DNA from: Luteimonas colneyensis
GTDB taxonomy: Bacteria > Pseudomonadota > Gammaproteobacteria > Xanthomonadales > Xanthomonadaceae
Assembly (NCBI RefSeq): GCF_014836665.1
Contig: NZ_JACSQJ010000007.1
Span: forward strand, 1 to 64,000
Reading direction: 5' to 3'
Length of the DNA stretch: 64,000 nt
The position numbers and the translations under genes are program-made. Positions 38,251 through 47,434 of this stretch are shown here, in pieces. Within the stretch, counting starts at the first letter, position 1. Every line of letters begins with the position of its first letter. Under the pieces are notes generated by a model that was not told where the DNA came from, did not search any database, and saw only the letters and a program-made list of their open reading frames with translations.

Positions 38251-40419
38251 ATGGCCAGGCCCCGTACCCCCACGACCACCCCGCCCGGCGCGCAGCCACC
38301 CACCGCGACCAAGGCTCCGAAAGCGAAACCGGCCGGCAGCGTGGGCCGGTCCGCGGGCGCGGACCCTGAATTCGATGCCCCCCGGGGCAACGGCGGCGAG
38401 TACCAGCAGCAGGCCGGCGGCAAGCGCCCGCCGCTGACCACCAACCAGGGCGTGGTCATCGCCGACAACCAGAACTCGCTGAAGCAGGGCCCCCGTGGCC
38501 CCACGCTGCTGGAGGACTTCATCCTCCGCGAGAAGATCACCCACTTCGACCACGAGCGCATCCCGGAGCGCATCGTGCATGCGCGTGGCTCCGCTGTGCA
38601 CGGTTACTTCGAGCTGACGAAATCGCTGGCGCGGTACAGCCGGGCGCAGCTGTTCACCGACGTCGGCACGCGTACGCCGGTGTTCGCGCGCTTTTCCACG
38701 GTGGCGGGCGGCGCCGGTTCGGTGGATACGCCGCGCGACGTGCGTGGCTTCGCGGTGAAGTTCTACACCGCGGAAGGCAATTTCGACCTGGTCGGAAACA
38801 ACATCCCGGTGTTTTTCATCCAGGACGCGATGAAGTTCCCGGACGTGGTGCACGCAGTGAAGATGGAGCCCGACCGCGCGTTTCCCCAGGCGGCCAGCGC
38901 CCACGACACGTTCTGGGACTTCATCTCGCTCACGCCCGAGTCCATGCACATGATCATGTGGGCGATGAGCGACCGCACCATCCCGCGTTCGCTGCGCATG
39001 ATGGAAGGCTTCGGCGTGCACAGCTTCCGCCTGCTCGATGGCGAAGGCCGCAGCACCTTCGTCAAGTTCCACTGGCGGCCGGAGCTCGGCGTCCAGTCCA
39101 CGGTCTGGGACGAGGCGGTGAAGCTGCAGGCCGCCGACAACGACTACCACCGCCGCGACCTGTTCGAATCGATCCAGGCCGGCGACTTCCCGGCCTGGAC
39201 GCTGGCGGTGCAGCTGTTCACCGAAGAAGAGGCCGAGGCCTTCCCCTTCGACCACCTCGACCCGACCAAGATCATCCCCGAGTCGCTGGTGCCGCTGCAG
39301 GTGGTCGGACGCATGGTGCTCGACCGCTGGCCGGACAACTTCTTCGCCGAGACCGAACAGGTGGCGTTCTGCCCTGCCAACCTCGTGCCCGGCATCGACT
39401 TCAGCAACGACCCGCTGCTGCAGGGGCGGCTGTTCTCCTACCTCGACACCCAGCTGATCCGCCTGGGCGGCCCCAACTTCCACCAGATCCCGATCAACCA
39501 GCCGAAGTGCCCCTTTGCCAACCACCAGCGCGACGGCCACATGCAGATGCAGGTGCCGCGCGGACGGGTGAACTACGAGCCGAGCTCGCTGCAGGAGGAC
39601 AGCCCGCGCGCCGACGCGCCGGCCGGGTTCCGCAGCCACGCCTCGGCCGACGATGGCGCCAAGGGTCGGCTGCGTCCGGAAAGCTTCGCCGACCACTTCA
39701 GCCAGGCGCGCATGTTCTTCCGCAGCCTGGAGGCGCCCGAACAGGCGCACCTGGCGTCGGCGCTGGTGTTCGAGCTGTCGAAGGTGGAGACGCCGAAGGT
39801 GCGCGAGCGCATGGTCGGCCAGCTGCGCCACGTCGACGAGGCGCTCGCCACCCGCGTGGCCGACGGACTGGGCATGGACGCGCTGCCGCCGGCACCCCCG
39901 GCGGCGATGCCGGCGCAGGACCTGCCCCCGGCGCCGGAGGTGCGCATCATCGGCCGCATGAAGGACACGCTGAAGGGGCGCTGCGTGGGCATCCTTTTCG
40001 ACGAAGGCAGCGATGCCGCGGCGCTGAAGGCGCTGCGCAAGGCCGCGGAGGCCGCTGGCGCGACCGTCAGGCTGGTGGCGCCGAAGCTGGGCGGTGCCGT
40101 GCTGTCCGATGGGAAGAAGCAGGCCGCCGACGGCCAGCTCGCGGGCACCCCGTCGCAGGTGTTCGATGCGGTCGCGGTGCTGCTGTCCGAGGCCGCGGGA
40201 AAGAAGCTCGCGAAGGAATCCGCCGCGGTCGACTTCGTGTCCAATGCCTGGGCGCATCTCAAGGCGATCGCTTCCGATGCCGGCGCGGCGCCGCTGCTCA
40301 AGGCCGGCGGCGTCGGCCGGGACGCGGGAACCGTCGAGGCCGGCGATGCGAAGGGCTTCGTCGCCGTGGCGAAGACGCGGCAGTGGGCGCGCGAGCCGAA
40401 GCTGCGGACGCTGGCCTGA
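38251..40419 (+). CDS. katE: Large-subunit catalase (HPII/KatE type)
   Basis: Haem catalase of clade 2. The 722-residue protein has an N-terminal arm, catalytic His110 in [23 protein letters not shown] with the distal Asn, and haem-ligand Tyr397 in [11 protein letters not shown]-terminal flavodoxin/DJ-1-like domain spans about 565-720. ATG 38251 is preceded by AAGGAGCAGCGC; that ribosome site lies in the right half of a CTGCTCC/GGAGCAG stem, which could hide it. The frame is open far upstream through gcvP, a GC artefact. Confidence 0.93.
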   Translation: MARPRTPTTTPPGAQPPTATKAPKAKPAGSVGRSAGADPEFDAPRGNGGEYQQQAGGKRPPLTTNQGVVIADNQNSLKQGPRGPTLLEDFILREKITHFDHERIPERIVHARGSAVHGYFELTKSLARYSRAQLFTDVGTRTPVFARFSTVAGGAGSVDTPRDVRGFAVKFYTAEGNFDLVGNNIPVFFIQDAMKFPDVVHAVKMEPDRAFPQAASAHDTFWDFISLTPESMHMIMWAMSDRTIPRSLRMMEGFGVHSFRLLDGEGRSTFVKFHWRPELGVQSTVWDEAVKLQAADNDYHRRDLFESIQAGDFPAWTLAVQLFTEEEAEAFPFDHLDPTKIIPESLVPLQVVGRMVLDRWPDNFFAETEQVAFCPANLVPGIDFSNDPLLQGRLFSYLDTQLIRLGGPNFHQIPINQPKCPFANHQRDGHMQMQVPRGRVNYEPSSLQEDSPRADAPAGFRSHASADDGAKGRLRPESFADHFSQARMFFRSLEAPEQAHLASALVFELSKVETPKVRERMVGQLRHVDEALATRVADGLGMDALPPAPPAAMPAQDLPPAPEVRIIGRMKDTLKGRCVGILFDEGSDAAALKALRKAAEAAGATVRLVAPKLGGAVLSDGKKQAADGQLAGTPSQVFDAVAVLLSEAAGKKLAKESAAVDFVSNAWAHLKAIASDAGAAPLLKAGGVGRDAGTVEAGDAKGFVAVAKTRQWAREPKLRTLA

Positions 40420-40497
40420 GTGGCAAGCGTGCAGGACACCATCGTGCACGCTGCCGCGCGCCCGGAAGGACCGCGCGGCAGCGCGTATGCTGCGGGC

Positions 40498-41691
40498 ATG
40501 GCGTCCGCCCTCGCCACCCGTTACTCGCAGGTCCGTGCACGTACCCTGGCCCTGGCCGCGCCGCTCTCCCCCGAGGACGCGCAGCTGCAGTCGATGCCCG
40601 ACGCCAGCCCGGCAAAGTGGCATCTCGCGCACACGACCTGGTTCTTCTCGCGCTTCGTGCTCGGCGACGCAGCCTCGGCGATGCCTGCCGGCTGGGACTA
40701 CCTGTTCAACAGCTACTACGTCGGCGCCGGCGAGCGCCACGCCCGCGCCGAGCGCGGCCTGGTGTCGCGACCGACGCTGGCCGAGGTGCTCGACTGGCGC
40801 CGACGCATCGACGATCGTCTGCTCGAACGCCTGGAGCGGGACGATGTCGATGAAGCGGCGCTGGACGTGCTCCTGCTGGGCACCCACCACGAGGAGCAGC
40901 ACCAGGAGCTGCTGCTGACCGACATCAAGCACGCGTTCTGGTGCAATCCGCTGCAGCCGGCCTGCTTCGATGCCGCCTCCGCGCCGGACTGCGCCCCGCC
41001 TTCCATGGACGCCCAGTCCGGCACCGGTCCGGACTGGCTGGCCCGCGACGAGGCGATCGACTGGATCGGCGCCGCGCCATGGCCGACCGCCGGCAGCGGC
41101 TTCGCCTATGACAACGAAAGCCCCCGCCACCGCGTGCTGGTGCCCGCGCACGCGATCGCCGCGCGTCCCGTGGGCAACTCGGAGTACGCCGCCTTCGTCT
41201 CCGATGGCGGCTACGGCACCCCGGCGCTGTGGCTCAGCGATGGCTGGGAGCACGCGCAGCGCGCCGGCTGGCAGCGGCCGCTGTACTGGCACGCCGACGG
41301 CACGCGCGAGTTCACCCTCGCCGGCTGGCGCGAGCGCGATCCCGACGCGCCCGTGCGCCACGTCAGCTTCTACGAAGCCGACGCCTTCGCACGCTGGGCG
41401 GGTGCGCGCCTGCCCACCGAGGCCGAATGGGAAACCGCCGCGCCCGGCCTCGCCGGCCGAGGCCGCTGCTGGGAATGGACCTCGAGCGCCTACGCGCCGT
41501 ATCCCGGCTTCCGCCCCCTGCCCGGCACGCTCGGCGAGTACAACGGCAAGTTCATGAGCGGCCAGCAGGTACTGCGCGGCGGCAGCTGCGCGACGCCGCC
41601 AGGGCATGCGCGCGCGACCTACCGAAACTTCTTCGCGCCACCCTCGCGCTGGCAGTTCTCCGGCCTCAGGCTGGCAAAGGATCCCGATTGA
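40498..41691 (+). CDS. egtB: Ergothioneine biosynthesis sulfoxide synthase EgtB
   Basis: Non-haem iron enzyme that forms the C-S bond on trimethylhistidine. The 397-residue protein has an N-terminal DinB-like domain with iron ligands in WHLAHTTWFF and HHEEQHQE (HX3HXE). The C-terminal FGE-sulfatase domain has VRHVSFYEADAFARWAG, RLPTEAEWE and LRGGSCATP. GTG 40420 would add 26 residues that do not look protein-like. Its stop overlaps the egtD start. A stand-alone EgtB beside EgtD indicates ergothioneine rather than ovothiol. Confidence 0.93.
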   Translation: MASALATRYSQVRARTLALAAPLSPEDAQLQSMPDASPAKWHLAHTTWFFSRFVLGDAASAMPAGWDYLFNSYYVGAGERHARAERGLVSRPTLAEVLDWRRRIDDRLLERLERDDVDEAALDVLLLGTHHEEQHQELLLTDIKHAFWCNPLQPACFDAASAPDCAPPSMDAQSGTGPDWLARDEAIDWIGAAPWPTAGSGFAYDNESPRHRVLVPAHAIAARPVGNSEYAAFVSDGGYGTPALWLSDGWEHAQRAGWQRPLYWHADGTREFTLAGWRERDPDAPVRHVSFYEADAFARWAGARLPTEAEWETAAPGLAGRGRCWEWTSSAYAPYPGFRPLPGTLGEYNGKFMSGQQVLRGGSCATPPGHARATYRNFFAPPSRWQFSGLRLAKDPD

Positions 41692-42650
41692 CCACGCCGC
41701 TCCGCATCACCGACCTCCATCCCAGCGACGACGACATCGCCGGCGACGTCCTGCGCGGCCTGGCCGCCACGCCGAAGCGGCTGCCGTCGAAGTACTTCTA
41801 CGACCAGCGCGGCTCGGAGCTGTTCGAGGCCATCACCCGCCAGCCGGAGTACTACCCGACGCGGGTCGAGCTGGCGATGCTGGCCGAGCACGGCGCCGAC
41901 ATCGCGCGCGCCGCCGGCCCGCGCGTGCACGTGGTGGAGTATGGCAGCGGCAGCGGCCGCAAGACGCGCCTGCTGCTGGACGCGCTCGAAGACCCGGTCG
42001 CCTACACGCCCATCGAGATCTCGCGCTCGGCCCTGGCCGCGAGCGCGGAGCGGCTCGACCGCGAGTTCGGCGACCTCGAGGTGCTGCCGGTGCTGGCCGA
42101 CTTCACCTGCCCGGTGCCGCTGCCGCCACCGGCGCGCCAGGCGGATTCGGCGCTGGTGTTCTTCCCCGGCTCGACGCTGGGCAACTTCACCCGCGAGGAG
42201 TCGGTGCGCCTGCTGTCGGCCATGCGCGACACCATGGGCACCAACGGCGCGGCATTGCTCGGGCTCGACCTCGAGAAGGATCCGGCCATCATCGAGGCCG
42301 CCTACAACGACGCCGCCGGCGTCACCGCGGAGTTCACCCTCAACCTGCTGCACCGGCTCAACCGCGATGTCGGCAGCGACTTCGACCCGGCATCGTTCGC
42401 GCACCGCGCCCGCTACCTGCGCGACGAGGGCCGCATCGTGACCACGCTCGAAAGCCTGCGCGCGCAGGTGGTCACCGTGGACGGCCGCCGCTTCGCGTTC
42501 GCGCAGGGCGAAGAGATGCACGTCGAGCAGAGCCAGAAGTACACCGACGCCCGCATCGCGGCGCTGGCCGCGGATGCCGGCCTGCGCGTGGCCGCGGCCT
42601 GGAACGATCCGCGCGACTGGTTCGGCCTGCGCCTGCTGCGTCCCGCATAG
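41688..42650 (+). CDS. egtD: L-histidine N(alpha)-methyltransferase EgtD
   Basis: SAM-dependent enzyme making hercynine (trimethylhistidine), the EgtB substrate. From TTG 41688, overlapping the egtB stop, it is 320 residues. LPSKYFYDQRGSELFEAIT, EYGSGSGRKTRLLLDAL (SAM loop), FPGSTLGNFT and the end with EQSQKYT match EgtD. No egtA, egtC or egtE homologue is in the window, consistent with the short two-gene form of the pathway. Confidence 0.95.
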   Translation: MTTPLRITDLHPSDDDIAGDVLRGLAATPKRLPSKYFYDQRGSELFEAITRQPEYYPTRVELAMLAEHGADIARAAGPRVHVVEYGSGSGRKTRLLLDALEDPVAYTPIEISRSALAASAERLDREFGDLEVLPVLADFTCPVPLPPPARQADSALVFFPGSTLGNFTREESVRLLSAMRDTMGTNGAALLGLDLEKDPAIIEAAYNDAAGVTAEFTLNLLHRLNRDVGSDFDPASFAHRARYLRDEGRIVTTLESLRAQVVTVDGRRFAFAQGEEMHVEQSQKYTDARIAALAADAGLRVAAAWNDPRDWFGLRLLRPA

Positions 42651-42719
42651 CGCGGGGACGCCTCCGGGCGCGCGGCGCGCCGGGGCCGCCAGGGTCACGG
42701 CGCGCCGCCGACATCGCCG

Positions 42720-43334
42720 TCAGCGCTTGCGCATCTGGTCGCGCGCGTTCTCCGCGCGCGCGGCACCGATGGCGGTTTCCACCTTCTTGACCTCCTCGGG
42801 CGGCGGCAGCACCGCCGGCAGCCCGAGCGACTTCAGCCACAGCTCCCGGCACCAGCCCTTGGTGTGGTACAGGTGATGGTCTTCCTGCTGTTCCACCTGC
42901 TCGTAGGCCTCCCTGAGCGCCTTGCCCACGTCGCCGGTGGCCTTCTTCGCGACGTAGCCGACCAGCTCCCAGTTGAGATGGTCCTTGGTTTCGGCCAGCA
43001 CCACGCATTCCGCCGCGACCAGCTCGGCGGCCGCGGGGTCGCCGGCGGCCTGCGCCAGCTCCATCGCCTTCACCAGCGATTTGCCGTGGTGCGCGACCAC
43101 GTCGCGCCCCGGCGTGCGGGCGGCGGGGTCGAGCCCGAGTTGCTCGAAGACCGACATCAGCACCTGCTGGTGCATGCGCGTCTCTTCGAGGTATTCGGTC
43201 CATTCCTTGCGCAGGCCGTCGTTGACCGCGCACTCGATCGCCTTCAGGTAGATCTGCTCGCCGCCGAGCTCGGTCTCGAGCCCCTGGTACAGCAGCTCGT
43301 GCAGCTGCGCCTGGTCATGGGTTCCGCGTGCCAT
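42720..43334 (-). CDS. Ferritin-like domain protein
   Basis: All-alpha protein of 204 residues with ferritin-like carboxylate/His motifs: ELGGEQIYLKAIECA, EYLEETRMHQQVL and a later DHLNWELVGYV, spaced as in the rubrerythrin/DUF892-like four-helix bundle. It may bind a di-iron centre or act as a stress protein; the exact family is uncertain. The C-terminus is Lys/Arg-rich. It is convergent with egtD and separate from the unknown gene upstream. Confidence 0.65.
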   Translation of the reverse strand: MARGTHDQAQLHELLYQGLETELGGEQIYLKAIECAVNDGLRKEWTEYLEETRMHQQVLMSVFEQLGLDPAARTPGRDVVAHHGKSLVKAMELAQAAGDPAAAELVAAECVVLAETKDHLNWELVGYVAKKATGDVGKALREAYEQVEQQEDHHLYHTKGWCRELWLKSLGLPAVLPPPEEVKKVETAIGAARAENARDQMRKR

Positions 43335-43406
43335 GGTGCGTGCCCTCGTGGGTGGGAGGAGACACGATCCGACCCGGGGCGTGGCGACGCGGTGAAACGC
43401 GGGCGG

Positions 43407-43426
43407 CGCGGCGGCGCGCCGCCGCG
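43407..43426 (-). terminator. GC palindrome after the unknown gene
   Basis: Perfect 20-base palindrome CGCGGCGGCG/CGCCGCCGCG directly beyond the stop of the minus-strand gene. No T-run is seen, so its role as a terminator is tentative. Confidence 0.35.
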
Positions 43427-43427
43427 T

Positions 43428-43958
43428 TCAGGGACCCGTCGGCCGCTGCCTCGGCACCGCGTCGGGCGCCAGCATGATCTTCGCGCCCTTGAAGTACATC
43501 ATGCGCAGCTGGCGGCCGCGGGGCGACCAGCCGATGAAGTGCGCGCGCGCCTCTTCCTCGAACATGTCGCGGTAGCGCTGCGCCATCTCGTCGTTCTGCA
43601 GCTCGATCATCACCCCCACCGACTCCGGCTTCGGCAGCGAGGCGTTGTAGGCCTCGAGCGTTTCGCGGATGCAATTGAGGAAGGGCATGGTCTGCTTCAG
43701 GCCGCGCGCGCCGACGTCGAAGAACTGCCGGTACAGGTACGTCGGCTGGCCGAAGGACGGCACGATGCCCAGCACCGCGGTGCCGACGCCCCACAGCGCG
43801 CCGGTCTCCGTGTCGCGCCCGACCGCCACGGCCTGCGCCGCGCGCTCGGCCGCCTTCGTCGGATCCGGCAGCGCGCGGTTGCGCGCCCACATCGCGATCA
43901 GCTCCGAAGACAGCTCCGGCGTCACCCGCTTCCAGACCGGCACGATCTCCAGGCTCAT
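43428..43958 (-). CDS. Uncharacterised 176-residue protein
   Basis: I do not recognise the family. From ATG 43958 the product is a soluble mixed alpha/beta protein starting MSLEIVPVWKRVTPE, with FLNCIRETLEAYNASLPKPE and EMAQRYRDMFEEEARAHFIG in the middle and a short basic end. No signal peptide or membrane helix is seen. The open frame upstream is not protein-like. It is diverged from arsC by 159 bases and transcribed towards the ferritin-like gene. Confidence 0.6.
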   Translation of the reverse strand: MSLEIVPVWKRVTPELSSELIAMWARNRALPDPTKAAERAAQAVAVGRDTETGALWGVGTAVLGIVPSFGQPTYLYRQFFDVGARGLKQTMPFLNCIRETLEAYNASLPKPESVGVMIELQNDEMAQRYRDMFEEEARAHFIGWSPRGRQLRMMYFKGAKIMLAPDAVPRQRPTGP

Positions 43959-44117
43959 CCGGACACCCCGTTGCACTGCATGCGATCGAACATCGGAACC
44001 CTCCTCCCAGGACTGCGCCCGATCATGGCGCAAGCGGCGACGGCGGCGCAACGCGGGCCGCGAGCGACTACATTGGCGTCCCGCGCCGCGCGGCCGTGGC
44101 GCATCGCAGGAGCCCCC

Positions 44118-44480
44118 ATGCACGCCGTGATCTACCACAACCCCCGCTGCAGCACCTCGCGCAACGCGCTCGCGCTGATCCGCGAGGCCGGCATCGAACC
44201 GGAAGTCATCGAGTACCTGCGGACGCCGCCCACGCGTGAACGCCTGGCCGCACTCGTCGCCGCCGCCGGCATCGGCGTGCGCGACGCGATCCGCCGCAAG
44301 GAAGCGGTCTACGCCGAGCTCGGCCTCGACGATCCCATGCTCGACGACGACGCGCTGCTGGACGCGATGGTGCGCGAACCGATCCTCATCGAGCGGCCGT
44401 TCGTCGAAACCGCCCTGGGCGTGCGCCTGGCGCGTCCGCTGGAGCGCGTGCGCGAGGTCCTGCCCGCCGTGGCGGGCTGA
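44118..44480 (+). CDS. arsC: Arsenate reductase, glutaredoxin-dependent ArsC type
   Basis: Thioredoxin-fold reductase of arsenate to arsenite. The 120-residue protein has the active-site loop YHNPRCSTSRNAL with Cys11 and the second conserved region EPILIERPFVET. CAGGAG lies ten bases upstream of ATG 44118. No arsB, acr3 or arsR lies beside it, so it may be a stand-alone ArsC/YfgD-type reductase. Confidence 0.9.
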   Translation: MHAVIYHNPRCSTSRNALALIREAGIEPEVIEYLRTPPTRERLAALVAAAGIGVRDAIRRKEAVYAELGLDDPMLDDDALLDAMVREPILIERPFVETALGVRLARPLERVREVLPAVAG

Positions 44481-44662
44481 GGCTGCGCCAGCACCCGGGA
44501 GTCGTCCCTGCGCCCACGCGCGGGACGGCGACGGCGACGCGGACACGGGCCGCGAGAGGCAGTCGTGCAGGTTGCGGAGCTCGCGCTCCAGCAGCGGCGG
44601 CAGCTCGCTGGCAGGATCGGCACGCGGCGACTCCAGCCCGCGTGCCTCCCCGCCCCGGGGCC

Positions 44663-46768
44663 TCACCAGCTGTAGCCCACCCGCAGCCAGGCCGTCCGGC
44701 CGGGCTCGTTGATCCGCACCGCGTCGGCCGGGTATCCGAAGTCGGCGTTGCCGGCGAGGTTGAGGTGCTCGCTGTAGGCGCGGTCGAACAGGTTGTCGAC
44801 GCCGGCGGTCAGCTGCACGCCGCTGGCGAAGCGGTAGCCGGCGTTGAGCGCGAGCGTGGCGAAGCCGGCGCTGGGGCCGATGTCCTGCCCGACCACGTTG
44901 CCATAGCCCTCGGCGACGCGGTCCTGGCCGTCGACCACGCGGACCAGCGCGCCGGCCGACCAGGTGCCGTTGTCCCAGTCGGCGCTGAAGCGGCCTTCCA
45001 TCGGCGGCATCTGCGGCAGCGGGCGGCCGCTGTCGCGGTCCTTGCCGCGGGCATACGCGAGGCTGCCGCCCAGCGTCCAGTCCTCGTCCGGCCGGTATTC
45101 GACGCCGAACTCGGCACCGCTGGTCTGCGCATCGATGTTGGACACCATCGACCGCTTGCCCATCATCGTGTCCATGTAGCGGAACTGGATGAAGTCGTCG
45201 ACGCGCCCGGCGTAGGCCGAGATCCAGGCGTCGAAGCGCTCGCCGCGGTACTGCAGGCCGACGTCGAGCTGGGTGGTCTTCTCGGTGTCGAGGCCGGCGA
45301 AGGCGTTGGCCGCGCCCATCGGGCCCATGTTGGCCGAGAACAGCTCCCAGTAGTCGGGCATGCGCTCGGTGTGGCCGATGCCGGCGTACCAGCTCAGCGA
45401 GCTGTCGACGTCCCGCTCGAAGCGGACGAAGCCCGCCTTCAGCGTCTCCTCGCGCGACATGCCCGCGGTCGGATTCGGCATCGCCTGGCCGCCGTGCCCG
45501 CCGGCCACCGTCGTGCGTTCGTCCTCGGCGCCGGCGCGATCCACGCGCGCGCCGGCGATCCAGCGGTCGCGCTCGCCCTGGAACCAGGTGCCCTCGGCGA
45601 ACACGCCGAGGTTGTCGAAGCGCGCGTCCACCGTCCACGGCACCGCCAGGTAGGCGCCGCGGCCCATCGCGCTGCGGCGGCGGTGGCGGCTGTCCATGGC
45701 GTCGATGCCGGTGACGAGTTCGAACGCGGCGCCGCGCCACGTGGCGGCGGCACGTCCACCGCTGGTGCTGCGCTCGACGTTGGAGGCCATGGGCATCGGC
45801 ATCGAGCCCTGCGGGTTCGGCTCGCGCAGGCTGTAGTTGTCCATCACGTGGTCGGCGACGTTGTGGTAGACGCTGGCCTCGAGTTCCTGCAGCGCGCCCA
45901 TGCCGATGTTCTCCTTCTCGAAGCGCAGGCTGTAGTTGCTGCGGTCGAACTGGCTGCCGTCCATGCCGCGCGTGGCGTAGCGCGCCTGGCCGTCGCCGAT
46001 GCCGATGCCGAGCTCCAGCAGCGTGTCCTCGTCCGGGGTCCAGCCGAGCGCGAGGTCGGCGTTCCACTTCTTCCAGGCCGAGCCGACGCGGTCGCCGTTG
46101 CCGTCGTCGTAGTCGCCGGACTCGGAGCGGTTGGCGCTGATGCGTGCATAGCCCAGCGGCGCGCCGTAGGTCGCGTCGACCACCTGGTCGTTGCGGCCCC
46201 AGCTGCCGGCGAGCGCGCTGGCGGCGAGCTTCCAGGCGGGCTCGGCGTAGTACTCGCGGTCGCGCTCGAAGCGCACCGTGCCCGCCGACGCGCCCGGACC
46301 CCAGAGCACCGTCTGCGGACCCTTGGTGACCACCAGCGCGTCATAGGTTTCCGGCGCGATGTAGGACATGGCGTTGTCCATGCGCGAAGGGCAGGCACCG
46401 GGCATGGCGCCGTCGTTGGTGAGCAGGTTCAGGCGCGAGCCGAACATGCCGCGCAGCACCGGATCGCCGTTGCTGCCGCCGTTGCGCACGGTGCTGAAGC
46501 CCGGGATGGTCTTGAGGTAGTCGGCGCCGTCGCTGGCCGGGACCGGCTGGCGCGGAAGCTTCGGGCTGGTTTCCCAGGTGAGCGCGGACACCGGCGCGGC
46601 GGCGGTGACCACCATCGCATCGAAGTCGACGGTGCGCGTTGCCTCGGCCGAGGCCGCGGCATCGTCGGCGGCAAGGTCGTTGGCGGACAGGACCGGGCTG
46701 GCGAGCGCAGCCACGATGGCGAGGCAGAGGCAGGACGAGCGGATCGCGGGGCAATACGGGACCGACAT
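44663..46768 (-). CDS. TonB-dependent copper receptor (OprC/NosA type)
   Basis: Outer-membrane copper importer of 701 residues with signal peptide, plug domain and 22-strand barrel. The plug segments GGSNGDPVLRGMFGSRLN and GAMPGACPSRMDNAMSYI are those of OprC and NosA. The copper ligands described for OprC (CxxxM and HxM) are matched by Cys126/Met130 and His307/Met309. GGAG lies eight bases before ATG 46768. It follows a His-rich DUF2946 gene and diverges from nirK; in pseudomonads NosA supplies copper for denitrification enzymes. Bases 44481-44662 on its 3' side hold no gene I can support. Confidence 0.92.
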   Translation of the reverse strand: MSVPYCPAIRSSCLCLAIVAALASPVLSANDLAADDAAASAEATRTVDFDAMVVTAAAPVSALTWETSPKLPRQPVPASDGADYLKTIPGFSTVRNGGSNGDPVLRGMFGSRLNLLTNDGAMPGACPSRMDNAMSYIAPETYDALVVTKGPQTVLWGPGASAGTVRFERDREYYAEPAWKLAASALAGSWGRNDQVVDATYGAPLGYARISANRSESGDYDDGNGDRVGSAWKKWNADLALGWTPDEDTLLELGIGIGDGQARYATRGMDGSQFDRSNYSLRFEKENIGMGALQELEASVYHNVADHVMDNYSLREPNPQGSMPMPMASNVERSTSGGRAAATWRGAAFELVTGIDAMDSRHRRRSAMGRGAYLAVPWTVDARFDNLGVFAEGTWFQGERDRWIAGARVDRAGAEDERTTVAGGHGGQAMPNPTAGMSREETLKAGFVRFERDVDSSLSWYAGIGHTERMPDYWELFSANMGPMGAANAFAGLDTEKTTQLDVGLQYRGERFDAWISAYAGRVDDFIQFRYMDTMMGKRSMVSNIDAQTSGAEFGVEYRPDEDWTLGGSLAYARGKDRDSGRPLPQMPPMEGRFSADWDNGTWSAGALVRVVDGQDRVAEGYGNVVGQDIGPSAGFATLALNAGYRFASGVQLTAGVDNLFDRAYSEHLNLAGNADFGYPADAVRINEPGRTAWLRVGYSW

Positions 46769-46837
46769 GGCGGTAGCTCCATGGGACAGGGGGATTCGGG
46801 GAAGTGCGCGCGCCGTCGCCGGCGCGCGTGGCGGTCG

Positions 46838-47236
46838 TCAGCCGTGCAGCGGCGGACCGCGGGACCCGAGCCCGCTGGGATGCAGCCATGGAAGCCGCGG
46901 CGACGCGGGCCACGGGATCGCCGCGTGCAGCCGCGGCGGGATGTGCGCAGGGAACGGCAGCGCGACCGGCGCCAGCAGCGCCGACAGCAGCGGGCAATAG
47001 TCGCAGTCGGCGTCGCCGGGTGCCGGCCGGAGCGGTGCACGGCCGTCCGGCCGCAAGCCCTCGACGGGGAGCGCGCCGTGCGCATGGCCATGCGGGATCG
47101 TGGACGCCAGGGCGTGGACGTGGGCGGTGCCATGCGCCGCGTGCACGAAGCGCGATGCGGTCGGCACGGCCACCAGGAGCAGCAGTGCCAGCAGTGCCAG
47201 CCGTCCCGTCCAAGCCTGGAATGCACGCGCGTTCAT
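46838..47236 (-). CDS. DUF2946 His-rich small protein
   Basis: A 132-residue protein of the DUF2946 type, often found beside copper TonB receptors. It has an N-terminal membrane or signal segment (about 12-28) and His-rich stretches (VHAAHGTAHVHALA, PHGHAHG). The DCDYCPLL motif supplies two cysteines. These features suggest copper handling at the periplasmic face, though no activity is established. It is 69 bases upstream of the receptor gene on the same strand and probably co-transcribed. Confidence 0.75.
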   Translation of the reverse strand: MNARAFQAWTGRLALLALLLLVAVPTASRFVHAAHGTAHVHALASTIPHGHAHGALPVEGLRPDGRAPLRPAPGDADCDYCPLLSALLAPVALPFPAHIPPRLHAAIPWPASPRLPWLHPSGLGSRGPPLHG

Positions 47237-47274
47237 CGTGCCCTGGATTATCCCGACAGGTGGCTCCCGGACCC

Positions 47275-47288
47275 CTGACGCAGGTCAA
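47275..47288. promoter_or_regulatory. FNR/DNR-like palindrome 1
   Basis: CTGAC-GCAG-GTCAA, one mismatch from TTGAC-N4-GTCAA. It lies 39 bases before the DUF2946 start and 147 before nirK, in the divergent region. Sites of this type bind FNR, DNR or NNR regulators of anaerobic and denitrification genes. Confidence 0.45.
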
Positions 47289-47321
47289 GCAGGCGGCATT
47301 TCCGTACCAGCGCGTATGCGC

Positions 47322-47335
47322 TTGATCCAGGTCAT
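47322..47335. promoter_or_regulatory. FNR/DNR-like palindrome 2
   Basis: TTGAT-CCAG-GTCAT, with a good left half and an imperfect right half. Its centre is about 106 bases before the nirK start, compatible with an activator site at about -41.5 for a start near 47370. Confidence 0.45.
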
Positions 47336-47434
47336 GGCCGCCTCTCCGGCGCGCGACTAACGTGCAGCCCATCGGCGAAGGAGCACCACCTCCGATGCCC
47401 ACCAGCTCCGTTTAACCCGCTAGGAAAACACGCC

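Noticed and set aside
44481-44662. Possible coding segment on the minus strand (SELPPLLERELRNLHDCL)
   Set aside because: Short, no start with ribosome site, no recognisable family; could be a remnant, but not supported.
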